A stretch of DNA of 64,000 nt from NCBI RefSeq assembly GCF_963678635.1, contig NC_087064.1, positions 81,647,847-81,711,846 of the forward strand. Reading direction: 5' to 3'. Below, piece after piece: positions 34,426 through 45,646 of this stretch. Position 1 is the stretch's first letter. Every line of letters starts with the position of its first letter. A program made the translations under genes and the position numbers. The notes under the pieces were generated by a model that was given only the letters and a program-made list of their open reading frames with translations, ran no database searches and was not told where the DNA came from. Origin of the DNA: Symsagittifera roscoffensis (Eukaryota; Xenacoelomorpha; Acoela; Convolutidae).

Positions 34426-34617
34426 ATGCATATGTACTGGATTATTTTGTGCTTAGCATCTGTTGTCTGCTCACTTCAATATACGACCGTGCTCGAAGTT
34501 TTTTTATCTTCCTCGAGTTATGTTTTGACAATGTACCCTTACCACCTAATCCAGTTGAAAGGATATAAACTTCACTTGGCTACTGGAATAGTTATATTAT
34601 TTTCAACCAATCAATAA
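34426..34617 (+). CDS. Small ORF with signal-peptide-like start (copy 1), doubtful
   Basis: A 63-codon ATG frame starts MHMYWIILCLASVVCSLQY, whose hydrophobic core resembles a secretion signal, and continues with few charged residues. It is kept in all three copies, with one silent difference (GAA in copy 1, GAG in copies 2 and 3). As the copies are nearly identical throughout, this conservation says little. No promoter or family is recognised. Confidence 0.15.
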   Translation: MHMYWIILCLASVVCSLQYTTVLEVFLSSSSYVLTMYPYHLIQLKGYKLHLATGIVILFSTNQ

Positions 34618-34959
34618 CAAGTTTTTTATGCAAAACAAAACGAGAAACTTCCAAAAAAAAAATCACATTTTTGGTTTCGTTTAGCCGAAATTTGGTGGGC
34701 CGAAATTAAGTTTCTTCTTCAGTTTATTTCGATAGTAACATTTTTCATTGCTTTTCGTTAATTTTATTCTGTAGTTGCATCCTTTTATTATCAGACCGTG
34801 GGATACAATATTGAAGAGATGAAGCAGATTACTGCGAGTTGTACATGTACACATTCTTTTCAAATTCATGTATACATATCGGCTGACAATTAGGTGTCAA
34901 GCGTACAGTTTTTTTCGTTAACAAAAGGTTAACTTATAGCCATTAGCGCTCGATTCGAC

Positions 34960-35525
34960 AAAATCATGTCATTTTTGGTCGTTTCATCCAAAACTTGGCC
35001 ATTTTTGGTCGAACTGGTCGAAACATAGTCTTTTTGGTCGATTTGACCAAAACAAACTCATTTTTGTTTGATCCAGTCGAATTATAGCCATTTCTGGTCT
35101 GGTCGAGTCCAGCGAAACGTAGCCATTTTTGGTAAAGACGGCAAACAAAATCCATTCATGATCGTTTCGGCCTAAACATAGCTTATTTGAGCCAAATCGG
35201 TGGACACATAGCCCTGCTCAATTTTTTGACCACCGCGACTAATTTTTTGACCATGGCGCGACTAATTTTTTGACCGCCGCGAAAAAATTTTCGACCGCCG
35301 CGATTAATTTTTCGACCACCGCGACTATTTTTTTGACAGCGGCGACTAACTTTCCTTCGGTTGCGCCGGTCGCGGTTAGCATTCCTTCGTTCGCGCTTGT
35401 CGCGGACACATTGCTTTGGTCCACAAAGTCTGGAACTAGCGAATTTTGAGCGTGGTGGTCTACAAATGTTCATTTTTGGTCGCGGCAGTCTGGAAATACC
35501 AAAAATTGGTCGCGACCGTCTGATC
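34960..35525. repeat. Satellite block: TTTTTGGTCGA units then GCGACTAATTTTT units (copy 1)
   Basis: 34,965-35,175 has ~38 bp units (CATTTTTGGTCGAACTGGTC plus GAAACATAG). 35,225-35,350 has ~21-33 bp units of CCGCGACTAATTTTTTGACC. 35,390-35,520 returns to TTTTTGGTCGCGGC units. The GC content of the middle block is locally high. Minus-strand open frames here (for example 35,527-35,183, Arg/Gly/Lys repeats) come from the repeat and are not genes. Confidence 0.8.
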
Positions 35526-36135
35526 ATAAAACTTCAACTTCGAACCGGGAAAAGAAATTAATGTGCTGCCAAGAAGTTGTTAATCAAACGATGATGGTTC
35601 TAAACTTAAGTGTCAGGACTTTTTGCCCTCTACTAAATTGCCAAACATGAAAACTGGACCTATGCCAACTTGCCCCATATGACATCTTGTCCTATGCCGT
35701 TTTGTCCCAAAATTAACACATCTAGTTAATCAAGTGATGTTCAAATAGATTAATGTATAGGACCAGCAAGTTCTAATGGCAAACTGAAATCGTTTTGAGA
35801 CAAGAAGGGAAACTGACTCAAAATTGTTCAAATTGAACCTCAAAAATAATCTGAGCCATAATTTTTGTCAATTAAACGCAAAATTGTGGCAATAATCCAC
35901 AATAAACGCTATTGAAACAGAGCAAAACACTATTTTGTTTTGTTTTGCGCCATTGCTTATATCTTTTCTGCTCAAAATTACATTTTAACTATCATGAGTC
36001 AGACTACGTGGGGCATATCTAAATGAAACAAGAGAACGCTGATTATTTACGGACACGAGTTCACAAAAAAGCAAACAACAAAAAACAACAACTAAACACT
36101 AGAGATGCGCGAGATACAGTTCCCATTAGTGCTGA

Positions 36136-36354
36136 ATGTTCGCTGTAACAGCTGTAGATGAACTGGTATCCACCAAAAAGGAACATTGCCACAATGTTAG
36201 ACCGGGAAAAGTTGAAGCTAAGATGATCATGCATCAAATGAAAAAAGAGGCCAAGTATCAAATGGTACCTATTAATAGCAGTATAATTGCCATTTGTCTC
36301 CAGGAAGCATCGGACGAAAAAGCAGTTCAGTTTTCGGTTTTTAGTCTTTTATGA
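36136..36354 (+). pseudogene. FLYWCH/MULE-type transposon protein fragment (copy 1)
   Basis: A 72-codon frame contains STKKEHCHNVRPGKVEAKMI followed by a Met/Lys helix HQMKKEAKYQMVP and NSSIIA. The H-x-H pair followed by (K)VEA, an amphipathic helix with MKK and A, and a P-x-x-I-I is the arrangement found after FLYWCH zinc fingers in proteins linked to Mutator-like transposases. Only the end of the finger and the following helix remain. Copies 2 and 3 read AKQQ where this one reads AKYQ. Confidence 0.35.
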
Positions 36355-36356
36355 CG

Positions 36357-36363
<7 letters not shown>

Positions 36364-36420
<57 letters not shown>
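36364..36420. repeat. (AT)n microsatellite, copy 1
   Basis: Alternating AT of about 50 bp. The corresponding tracts at 42.56 and 48.75 kb differ in length and interruption (copy 2 has an inserted ACT). Confidence 0.9.
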
Positions 36421-36421
<1 letters not shown>

Positions 36422-36720
36422 ATTCAAAAGATGCTGTTGTCCCGAGCTTAAATTTTAAAAAAATATTTCAATTTTGATCATTTTTTGTAGAGTAATGAGG
36501 ATTTAAGTTTTGCCATTTCGGCCGATTTCAGACAAATAACGCGCGATATATTTCGCGCTAACTAGGAAGCGGAGATTGAATCCGTCTTAGAAATTGTTCC
36601 AAATTGATTGAAAGAAGCTTATTTGCCATAATTGATTTGTTAATAGGAGCAAAATCTGACACTTTGTATTTTATATGGCGTGTGGGGGATGATTTTCACA
36701 ACAACAATTAAAACGTTTGT
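36421..36720. repeat. Interspersed repeat R1 with GCGCGATATA..CGCGC core (copy 1)
   Basis: TTCAAAAGATGCTGTTGTC through ATGGCGTGTGGGGGATGATT reappears reversed at 53,155-53,470 and again, more diverged, at 54,050-54,330. The middle contains an imperfect palindrome AACGCGCGATATATTTCGCG that is CpG-rich in an AT-rich setting. Non-coding; probably a transposon remnant. Confidence 0.7.
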
Positions 36721-37320
36721 GACCTTTAAGTGTTTTTTTTTCAATTTACTCCGTTTCGAGAAAAATCTGTTTGATTACTTTGAATTTCAGTCTGATTTTG
36801 ACCGAATCAAGAGAGCGGTCGAGCTTTTGTATGCTCAAGTTAAACTGTTTACTTCTGTTTAATTATGCCGATTTTTAGTTTGACTCGATTTATTTTTTTT
36901 TCTCATTTTGGGATTCAAAAAAAATTTGAAAATGTTTTCAAATTTTTAAATGATTTTTTTTTGTTTTTCTGATAACTTTTCTACAAATATTGTTTTCCAT
37001 TTCAGCTGTTTTTCCAAGAAACCTGTTTTTGTTCGGTTCAACTGATGCATTTGTCCCCTAAAAAACTGAGTAATATGAACTGCAACTTGAATGCGATTGG
37101 CTATCTTAAGCCAATCAAATTCAAGCACAATGGTTTCAATTGAAGAATATGAAAAGAAAACTTTGGGAACAAAAAGTAAAAAGACCCAACAAGAGTGATA
37201 CTTACATGAACAAGAAGCTCAAGCTATCTGAATATATTAGGGCTCATGTCAGCTAGTTTCCTTTGCAGATTGAGTTCTTAAGAAGGAGCATAATGTTGAA
37301 GTCGACGGTGCAATTTATAA

Positions 37321-37485
37321 GACCGCTCAAAAACCGCTTAAAAACCGCTCAAATCTTGCTTGGAAAACCGTTCAAAAATCACTGCAAGAAATGAGCGGTT
37401 TTTTTAAGCAAGATTTGAGCGGTTTGAGCGGTTTTTTCAAAAAAAACGCCCAAACCGCTCAAATCTTGAGCGGTTTTTGAGCGGG
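37321..37485. mobile_element. Fold-back element built from ACCGCTCAAA motifs (copy 1)
   Basis: The ends are inverted repeats (GACCGCTCAAAAACCGCT and AGCGGTTTTTGAGCGGG). Inside, ACCGCTCAAATCTTGCTT pairs perfectly with AAGCAAGATTTGAGCGGT downstream, and AAACCGCTCAA-ATC-TTGAGCGGTTT is a second perfect hairpin. The motif ACCGCTCAAA or its complement occurs about ten times in 165 bp. It looks like a fold-back or miniature inverted-repeat element. Confidence 0.7.
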
Positions 37486-38068
37486 ATCTCGACCCGGGTG
37501 GCCAATAGTACAATCATGCCAAAAACTTTTCGTTAAATTGTTTTGTGGCTTAAAATATTATCACAGAAGGACGTCTTTTTCAACTGCAGAGTAGAAAAAT
37601 GCGTAATTTCTTTGATTCGCCATGAGTTTGTTTCACAAAAAACTGTACAGTATTTAACCTAACAAGCCACCAAAATCAATATTTCAAAATCACTTCCATG
37701 AACTCGTTTTTGTTTTATTTTTAAAGCGCCAAAAATTTACGAAAGCCAATCTACGAAATTTAAGTCAACTAGTTTGATATGATATGGCTGATTAAAAGTG
37801 TATAGGAATAATTATTACTATTTTTGTCATGCTTCGCACCTTCGGCCTGTTATGTTGCATAACCGCATAACCTGTATCACGGTTGCGTCAAAAAATGAAG
37901 CTATGCGATGGGACAGAATCAATGAAAATACATAACACTGAGTCATCGATTCCAAAATTGACGATCACAGCACTACTTTGTGTTGCAGCAATCGATAAAC
38001 TTTGTAATCATGACTCTTTTTCAGTATACGATTTAATACGTCATCAAAATTTTTAAGAAGCTATAGAT

Positions 38069-38401
38069 TCATTTATCTCTAGAAGTAGTTGCTGTTTCGT
38101 CATCTTGTTCAAAATCTTCCTCCCCATAAGCTTCAGTTCCCTCCAGTTCCTGCTCCTCCGGGATCTCATCTCCGTCTCCTCTTCCGTCTCCAACAACTTC
38201 GTCTTCTTTTTTCTCTTCCACTTTTTTCGGCTCTTCTGCTTTCGCCTTCGGCTCTTCTTTCGGTTTCTCCACTTTGGGAGGAGTCTGAGTTCTCTGTTCG
38301 CGAATCTGTTCTTGATTCTGATTGGCTACCGAGTAGTTATTATCTTCGTCCACCTGTTGACTGACATTTTGGGAGAGTTTTTGGTTGACGTCTCGCAGAG
38401 C
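38069..38401 (-). pseudogene. ODAD4: Orphan copy of ODAD4-like last coding exon (copy 1)
   Basis: The coding sequence predicts the same protein as the exon at 50,453-50,785, including acceptor TTTTTAG before 38,401 and the TGA stop. An ATTAAA is at 38,032-38,037. It lies 12.4 kb downstream of the normal terminal exon of the gene and has no upstream exons of its own other than its partner at 38,537-38,637. It could be used only as an alternative 3' end or be silent. Confidence 0.7.
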
Positions 38402-38536
38402 CTAAAAATCGAAAAAAGAACAACTAAAATTTATCTATATTCCTCTTAAGTAACGGGTTGCAGGTATATTGTGTGTTCAGACGAGCTAAAAGTAGAGTGA
38501 GTGTTGTCATGAACAAACTGATGAGCCTCCTCGAAC

Positions 38537-38637
38537 CTTTTCAATGCTGTCTAGGGCCTCTTTGTTCTGCTGATTTTTAGCCAGCTCCAGTGCCTCTTCA
38601 AATGTGGTCGAAGCAGCCTCATAGTCCTCCAGTTTCA
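38537..38637 (-). pseudogene. ODAD4: Orphan copy of ODAD4-like penultimate exon (copy 1)
   Basis: It is identical in predicted protein to 50,921-51,021, with the same acceptor (TTTTAG) and donor (AAG followed by GTTCGA). The reading contains KLEDYEAASTTFEEALELAK. It is intact but detached from the rest of the gene by two further copies of the unit. Confidence 0.7.
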
Positions 38638-39286
38638 CTAAAAGTAGAACACAGTTAACGCTCATCAAGTTCACCGGCTGAATTTTGACTATTTTGATAA
38701 CATACAGACACAAAATTGCAAAAAAAATAGAAGTCTTTTAAGTTCTCCGAATTTTTTTAGTTTTTGTTTAATTATATTGAATGTACGCGAAGAGGTTAAG
38801 CTAAGTGGAATCAATTGACCATTTTCAATTTGCTTTGATCAGCACGATATTTCATTTTAATTATGATTTGCACGATTAGTGCTTTGAGGTGAGCAAGTTA
38901 GCGCAGAGTTGGGCATCCAATTTCTTACATAAAAATCAAAAAATACATAAAAATCAAAAAAATGTTGCAACACATTAACACATTAATAATGTACATAATA
39001 TATGATTTTTGTCATTTTGGCAGAAAAATTAGCCGGCTAATTATGACTAATATGTTCGATTTTTTTTTTGGCGCGAAACAATTTTTTTGGCCCGTTTTCC
39101 CCATTTTTTGGTAAAATTTGCCTGCGGTGCAGAAAATTGGGCCATAATAGGGTGTTAATAAGGATTTGAGAGAGCTTCAAAAATCGATTTGATCGACCTA
39201 AAAAAGGCGCTCCCTCGAGAAAATCCTAGATACGCCCTTGCATGGGGCATTATTTTTTGCATTATTTTGGTTATTTTTGTATTTCT

Positions 39287-39459
39287 AATGCACAGGTAAA
39301 ATAGCGGATTTAAGGAAAAGCGAACGCCAAATTAGGGTCCTTACAGTGGTTTGGCAGAGCTCAGAAAATCAATTTGGTCGATCTAAAAAAAAGGTCGACA
39401 AAGTTTTCAAAACTACCCCCCTCCCCCTCGAGAAATTCCCAGATCCGCGCCTGCACAAG
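39287..39459. mobile_element. hAT-like miniature element in copy 2
   Basis: Same insertion as in copy 1, with the flanking CACAGGTA and CACAAGTA retained. The left terminus is mutated from CAGTAGCGG to AAATAGCGG, and the same change is in copy 3. Confidence 0.6.
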
Positions 39460-40601
39460 TATGAATTACATTTACAGCTCTTATAAATATTTTTTTTGGG
39501 TATTTTACCGGTTCAAAATGCAGGTCCTAATTTTATTTTGTTTTTTTTTTCTCCCAACTCAAATAGCTAAAACCAACGCCTCTCCTCCAGAACCACTTTT
39601 TGACTATTACTTTTATTTGTATATCGTGTATATCATCTCATCAAGGGTCAAGTTTTCCATTGGGTTGGAGCGAGGCGGAAGGTCGTATCGTTTTTCAAAA
39701 AATACGTCTACCTTTCTGTAGGTCAATGAAATTGATGCCAATAAAGGAGGTCTTAAATTAGTACCAAAGGATGAACCCGTTGGTTACCAGGGGATGGAAT
39801 CCCTGAAGAGGTGAAGAAAGCCTCGGTTCAATTTATGCGCGTCGGTTCGTTTGCATTCGTTTGCTTTTCTATTCAAAGTTCTCTTAGCTTTAAAAAAGCA
39901 ACTCTTTTCCTGGCGTCAATTGAAAGAAAGTTAATAAAAAGTTGTGTATTTTTTTATTTTCCTTGAAATTTTTCCCAACACTTCAAATTTAAACAGAAAA
40001 GGCTATAATATATGCGTTTAGTATCATAGCCATTCTTGATAGATTTGTTGAGCTCATAAATTTGCAAAAATAATGCCGAAAACATTTTTTTTGTAAATTT
40101 GATGTGAGAGGCATAAAAATTTTTCAGATAACTTTATAAACATTGTTCTCGAGCAACTAGCCAGAAATTAGAAAATATGGGGGGGGGGGGAAATATCTAA
40201 TCTTTATGTTTTTCTAGTATAAAAAAACAGAATTTTTGTCAATTGACCCAATGTACAGTAATTGCAACCAAGACTCAATTTTTTCAATCGTTGTGTTCGA
40301 TACCGCAGGCACCGGTCGCGAAGTGATTCAGTCCGACAACAGCCAGATGTTATGTTCTGCTTCAAATAGTATCTACTCCAATGCCAACGACAGTAAAGAA
40401 GCTCATCGTGGAAAATAACTTTTCCATTTTCCTTTGACATCATAATGTGTACTCCCTGTCAAATTATATACTATCCAAAACGTTTTTTGCTATCAAAGTT
40501 TTGTTCGCTATGCGCCAGAACGCAAAAAAAAACTGAGTCGAACCTGAGCGCTGATGAGATTAGGAAGTGTTTTATCTAGATAATTACGCATTAATTTAAA
40601 A

Positions 40602-40793
40602 ATGCATATGTACTGGATTATTTTGTGCTTAGCATCTGTTGTCTGCTCACTTCAATATACGACCGTGCTCGAGGTTTTTTTATCTTCCTCGAGTTATGTT
40701 TTGACAATGTACCCTTACCACCTAATCCAGTTGAAAGGATATAAACTTCACTTGGCTACTGGAATAGTTATATTATTTTCAACCAATCAATAA
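40602..40793 (+). CDS. Small ORF with signal-peptide-like start (copy 2), doubtful
   Basis: Protein identical to the frame at 34,426-34,617. Same reservations: no family, no support beyond a hydrophobic N-terminus. Confidence 0.15.
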   Translation: MHMYWIILCLASVVCSLQYTTVLEVFLSSSSYVLTMYPYHLIQLKGYKLHLATGIVILFSTNQ

Positions 40794-41135
40794 CAAGTTT
40801 TTTATGCAAAACAAAACGAGAAACTTCCAAAAAAAAAATCACATTTTTGGTTTCGTTTAGCCGAAATTTGGTGGGCCGAAATTAAGTTTCTTCTTCAGTT
40901 TATTTCGATAGTAACATTTTTCATTGCTTTTCGTTAATTTTATTCTGTAGTTGCATCCTTTTATTATCAGACCGTGGGATACAATATTGAAGAGATGAAG
41001 CAGATTACTGCGAGTTGTACATGTACACATTCTTTTCAAATTCATGTATACATATCGGCTGACAATTAGGTGTCAAGCGTACAGTTTTTTTCGTTAACAA
41101 AAGGTTAACTTATAGCCATTAGCGCTCGATTCGAC

Positions 41136-41722
41136 AAAATCATGTCATTTTTGGTCGTTTCATCCAAAACTTGGCCATTTTTGGTCGAACTGGTCGAAAC
41201 ATAGTCTTTTTGGTCGATTTGACCAAAACAAACTCATTTTTGTTTGATCCAGTCGAATTATAGCCATTTCTGGTCTGGTCGAGTCCAGCGAAACGTAGCC
41301 ATTTTTGGTAAAGACGGCAAACAAAATCCATTCATGATCGTTTCGGCCTAAACATAGCTTATTTGAGCCAAATCGGTGGACACATAGCCCTGCTCAATTT
41401 TTTGACCACCGCGACTAATTTTTTGACCATGGCGCGACTAATTTTTTGACCGCCACGAAAAAATTTTCGACCGCCGCGACTAATTTTTCGACAGTTGCGA
41501 TTAATTTTTCGACCACCGCGACTATTTTTTTGACAGCGGCGACTAACTTTCCTTCGGTTGCGCCGGTCGCGGTTAGCATTCCTTCGTTCGCGCTTGTCGC
41601 GGACACATTGCTTTGGTCCACAAAGTCTGGAACTAGCGAATTTTGAGCGTGGTGGTCTACAAATGTTCATTTTTGGTCGCGGCAGTCTGGAAATACCAAA
41701 AATTGGTCGCGACCGTCTGATC
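41136..41722. repeat. Satellite block (copy 2)
   Basis: As in copy 1 but with one additional GCGACTAATTTTTCGACAGT-type unit near 41,480. Confidence 0.8.
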
Positions 41723-42332
41723 ATAAAACTTCAACTTCGAACCGGGAAAAGAAATTAATGTGCTGCCAAGAAGTTGTTAATCAAACGATGATGGTTCTAA
41801 ACTTAAGTGTCAGGACTTTTTGCCCTCTACTAAATTGCCAAACATGAAAACTGGACCTATGCCAACTTGCCCCATATGACATCTTGTCCTATGCCGTTTT
41901 GTCCCAAAATTAACACATCTAGTTAATCAAGTGATGTTCAAATAGATTAATGTATAGGACCAGCAAGTTCTAATGGCAAACTGAAATCGTTTTGAGACAA
42001 GAAGGGAAACTGACTCAAAATTGTTCAAATTGAACCTCAAAAATAATCTGAGCCATAATTTTTGTCAATTAAACGCAAAATTGTGGCAATAATCCACAAT
42101 AAACGCTATTGAAACAGAGCAAAACACTATTTTGTTTTGTTTTGCGCCATTGCTTATATCTTTTCTGCTCAAAATTACATTTTAACTATCATGAGTCAGA
42201 CTACGTGGGGCATATCTAAATGAAACAAGAGAACGCTGATTATTTACGGACACGAGTTCACAAAAAAGCAAACAACAAAAAACAACAACTAAACACTAGA
42301 GATGCGCGAGATACAGTTCCCATTAGTGTTGA

Positions 42333-42551
42333 ATGTTCGCTGTAACAGCTGTAGATGAACTGGTATCCACCAAAAAGGAACATTGCCACAATGTTAGACC
42401 GGGAAAAGTTGAAGCTAAGATGATCATGCATCAAATGAAAAAAGAGGCCAAGCAGCAAATGGTACCTATTAATAGCAGTATAATTGCCATTTGTCTCCAG
42501 GAAGCATCGGACGAAAAAGCAGTTCAGTTTTCGGTTTTTAGTCTTTTATGA
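42333..42551 (+). pseudogene. FLYWCH/MULE-type fragment (copy 2)
   Basis: Same as 36,136-36,354 with AKQQ in place of AKYQ. The reading is otherwise unchanged. Not a complete gene. Confidence 0.35.
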
Positions 42552-42585
42552 CGGATTTTATATATATATATATATATATATATAC

Positions 42586-42619
<34 letters not shown>

Positions 42620-43505
42620 ATTCAAAAGATGCTGTTGTCCCGAGCTTAAATTTTAAAAAAATATTTCAATTTTGATCATTTTTTGTAGAGTAATGAGGAT
42701 TTAAGTTTTGCCATTTCGGCCGATTTCAGACAAATAACGCGCGATATATTTCGCGCTAACTAGGAAGCGGAGATTGAATCCGTCTTAGAAATTGTTCCAA
42801 ATTGATTGAAAGAAGCTTATTTGCCATAATTGATTTGTTAATAGGAGCAAAATCTGACACTTTGTATTTTATATGGCGTGTGGGGGATGATTTTCACAAC
42901 AACAATTAAAACGTTTGTGACCTTTAAGTGTTTTTTTTTTCAATTTACTCCGTTTCGAGAAAAATCTGTTTGATTACTTTGAATTTCAGTCTGATTTTGA
43001 CCGAATCAAGAGAGCAGTCGAGCTTTTGTATGCTCAAGTTAAACTGTTTACTTCTGTTTAATTATGCCGATTTTTAGTTTGACTCGATTTATTTTTTTTT
43101 CTCATTTTGGGATTCAAAAAAAATTTGAAAATGTTTTCAAATTTTTAAATGATTTTTTTTTTGTTTTTCTGATAACTTTTCTACAAATATTGTTTTCCAT
43201 TAAAAACCTGTTTTTGTTCGGTTCAACTGATGCATTTGTCCCCTAAAAAACTGAGTAATATGAACTGCAACTTGAATGCGATTGGCTATCTTAAGCCAAT
43301 CAAATTCAAGCACAATGGTTTCAATTGAAGAATATGAAAAGAAAACTTTGGGAACAAAAAGTAAAAAGACCCAGCAAGAGTGATACTTACATGAACAAGA
43401 AGCTCAAGCTATCTGAATATATTAGGGCTCATGTCAGCTAGTTTCCTTTGCAGATTGAGTTCTTAAGAAGGAGCAGAATGTTGAAGTCGACGGTGCAATT
43501 TATAA

Positions 43506-43670
43506 GACCGCTCAAAAACCGCTTAAAAACCGCTCAAATCTTGCTTGGAAAACCGTTCAAAAATCACTGCAAGAAATGAGCGGTTTTTTTAAGCAAGATT
43601 TGAGCGGTTTGAGCGGTTTTTTCAAAAAAAACGCCCAAACCGCTCAAATCTTGAGCGGTTTTTGAGCGGG
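43506..43670. mobile_element. Fold-back ACCGCTC element (copy 2)
   Basis: Same nested inverted repeats as at 37,321-37,485. Confidence 0.7.
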
Positions 43671-44253
43671 ATCTCGACCCGGGTGGCCAATAGTACAATC
43701 ATGCCAAAAACTTTTCGTTAAATTGTTTTGTGGCTTAAAATATTATCACAGAAGGACGTCTTTTTCAACTGCAGAGTAGAAAAATGCGTAATTTCTTTGA
43801 TTCGCCATGAGTTTGTTTCACAAAAAACTGTACAGTATTTAACCTAACAAGCCACCAAAATCAATATTTCAAAATCACTTCCATGAACTCGTTTTTGTTT
43901 TATTTTTAAAGCGCCAAAAATTTACGAAAGCCAATCTACGAAATTTAAGTCAACTAGTTTGATATGATATGGCTGATTAAAAGTGTATAGGAATAATTAT
44001 TACTATTTTTGTCATGCTTCGCACCTTCGGCCTGTTATGTTGCATAACCGCATAACCTGTATCACGGTTGCGTCAAAAAATGAAGCTATGCGATGGGACA
44101 GAATCAATGAAAATACATAACACTGAGTCATCGATTCCAAAATTGACGATCACAGCACTACTTTGTGTTGCAGCAATCGATAAACTTTGTAATCATGACT
44201 CTTTTTCAGTATACGATTTAATACGTCATCAAAATTTTTAAGAAGCTATAGAT

Positions 44254-44586
44254 TCATTTATCTCTAGAAGTAGTTGCTGTTTCGTCATCTTGTTCAAAAT
44301 CTTCCTCCCCATAAGCTTCAGTTCCCTCCAGTTCCTGCTCCTCCGGGATCTCATCTCCGTCTCCTCTTCCGTCTCCAACAACTTCGTCTTCTTTTTTCTC
44401 TTCCACTTTTTTCGGCTCTTCTGCTTTCGCCTTCGGCTCTTCTTTCGGTTTCTCCACTTTGGGAGGAGTCTGAGTTCTCTGTTCGCGAATCTGTTCTTGA
44501 TTCTGATTGGCTACCGAGTAGTTATTATCTTCGTCCACCTGTTGACTGACATTTTGGGAGAGTTTTTGGTTGACGTCTCGCAGAGC
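44254..44586 (-). pseudogene. ODAD4: Orphan copy of ODAD4-like last coding exon (copy 2)
   Basis: Same predicted protein as 50,453-50,785, with acceptor and stop intact; the intron beside it has a small A-run difference (GAAAAAAAAAACAAC). ATTAAA at 44,217-44,222. Detached duplicate 6.2 kb beyond the normal gene end. Confidence 0.7.
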
Positions 44587-44722
44587 CTAAAAATCGAAAA
44601 AAAAAACAACTAAAATTTATCTATATTCCTCTTAAGTAACGGGTTGCAGGTATATTGTGTGTTCAGACGAGCTAAAAGTAGAGTGAGTGTTGTCATGAAC
44701 AAACTGATGAGCCTCCTCGAAC

Positions 44723-44823
44723 CTTTTCAATGCTGTCTAGGGCCTCTTTGTTCTGCTGATTTTTAGCCAGCTCCAGTGCCTCTTCAAATGTGGTCGAAGC
44801 AGCCTCATAGTCCTCCAGTTTCA
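44723..44823 (-). pseudogene. ODAD4: Orphan copy of ODAD4-like penultimate exon (copy 2)
   Basis: Same predicted protein and splice sites as 50,921-51,021. Intact duplicate. Confidence 0.7.
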
Positions 44824-45473
44824 CTAAAAGTAGAACACAGTTAACGCTCATCAAGTTCACCGGCTGAATTTTGACTATTTTGATAACATACAGACACAAA
44901 ATTGCAAAAAAAAATAGAAGTCTTTTAAGTTCTCCGAATTTTTTTAGTTTTTGTTTAATTATATTGAATGTACGCGAAGAGGTTAAGCTAAGTGGAATCA
45001 ATTGACCATTTTCAATTTGCTTTGATCAGCACGATATTTCATTTTAATTATGATTTGCACGATTAGTGCTTTGAGGTGAGCAAGTTAGCGCAGAGTTGGG
45101 CATCCAATTTCTTACATAAAAATCAAAAAATACATAAAAATCAAAAAAATGTTGCAACACATTAACACATTAATAATGTACATAATATATGATTTTTGTC
45201 ATTTTGGCAGAAAAATTAGCCGGCTAATTATGACTAATATGTTCGATTTTTTTTTTGGCGCGAAACAATTTTTTTGGCCCGTTTTCCCCATTTTTTGGTA
45301 AAATTTGCCTGCGGTGCAGAAAATTGGGCCATAATAGGGTGTTAATAAGGATTTGAGAGAGCTTCAAAAATCGATTTGATCGACCTAAAAAAGGCGCTCC
45401 CTCGAGAAAATCCTAGATACGCCCTTGCATGGGGCATTATTTTTTGCATTATTTTGGTTATTTTTGTATTTCT

Positions 45474-45646
45474 AATGCACAGGTAAAATAGCGGATTTAA
45501 GGAAAAGCGAACGCCAAATTAGGGTCCTTACAGTGGTTTGGCAGAGCTCAGAAAATCAATTTGGTCGATCTAAAAAAAAGGTCGACAAAGTTTTCAAAAC
45601 TACCCCCCTCCCCCTCGAGAAATTCCCAGATCCGCGCCTGCACAAG
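45474..45646. mobile_element. hAT-like miniature element in copy 3
   Basis: As in copy 2, with the mutated left terminus. Confidence 0.6.

Larger units (their letters stand above)
32818..39069. repeat. Triplicated unit, copy 1 (about 6.25 kb)
   Basis: This is the first of three direct copies. It starts inside the hAT-like element at CGCGAAAC and ends at the poly-T before GGCGCGAAAC. It differs from copies 2 and 3 by ~75 extra bases near 33,350-33,430, one fewer GCGACTAATTTTTCGAC-type unit near 35,290 and scattered substitutions. It holds orphan ODAD4-like terminal exons at 38.07-38.64 kb. Confidence 0.95.
39070..45256. repeat. Triplicated unit, copy 2 (6,187 bp)
   Basis: Second direct copy. 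It shares the ~75-bp deletion near 39,615 and the extra satellite unit with copy 3, so copies 2 and 3 are the most recent pair. Private changes include loss of about 15 bp at 43,200 (TTCAGCTGTTTTTCC missing) and an interrupted (AT)n tract. Confidence 0.95.

Noticed and set aside
34426-34617. Secreted small peptide gene supported by three-copy conservation
   Set aside because: The copies are recent and nearly identical throughout, so conservation is not evidence; kept only as a doubtful entry.
35183-35527. Arg/Gly/Lys-repeat minus-strand frame (and copies at 41.4 and 47.5 kb)
   Set aside because: Created by the GCGACTAATTTTT satellite; all reading frames stay open there because the unit lacks stops.
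38089-38449. Plus-strand Leu/Phe/Ser-rich frames opposite the ODAD4-like last exon (also in copies 2 and 3)
   Set aside because: They are antisense shadows of the acidic Lys/Glu-rich exon, which has splice sites, correct phase and a stop.
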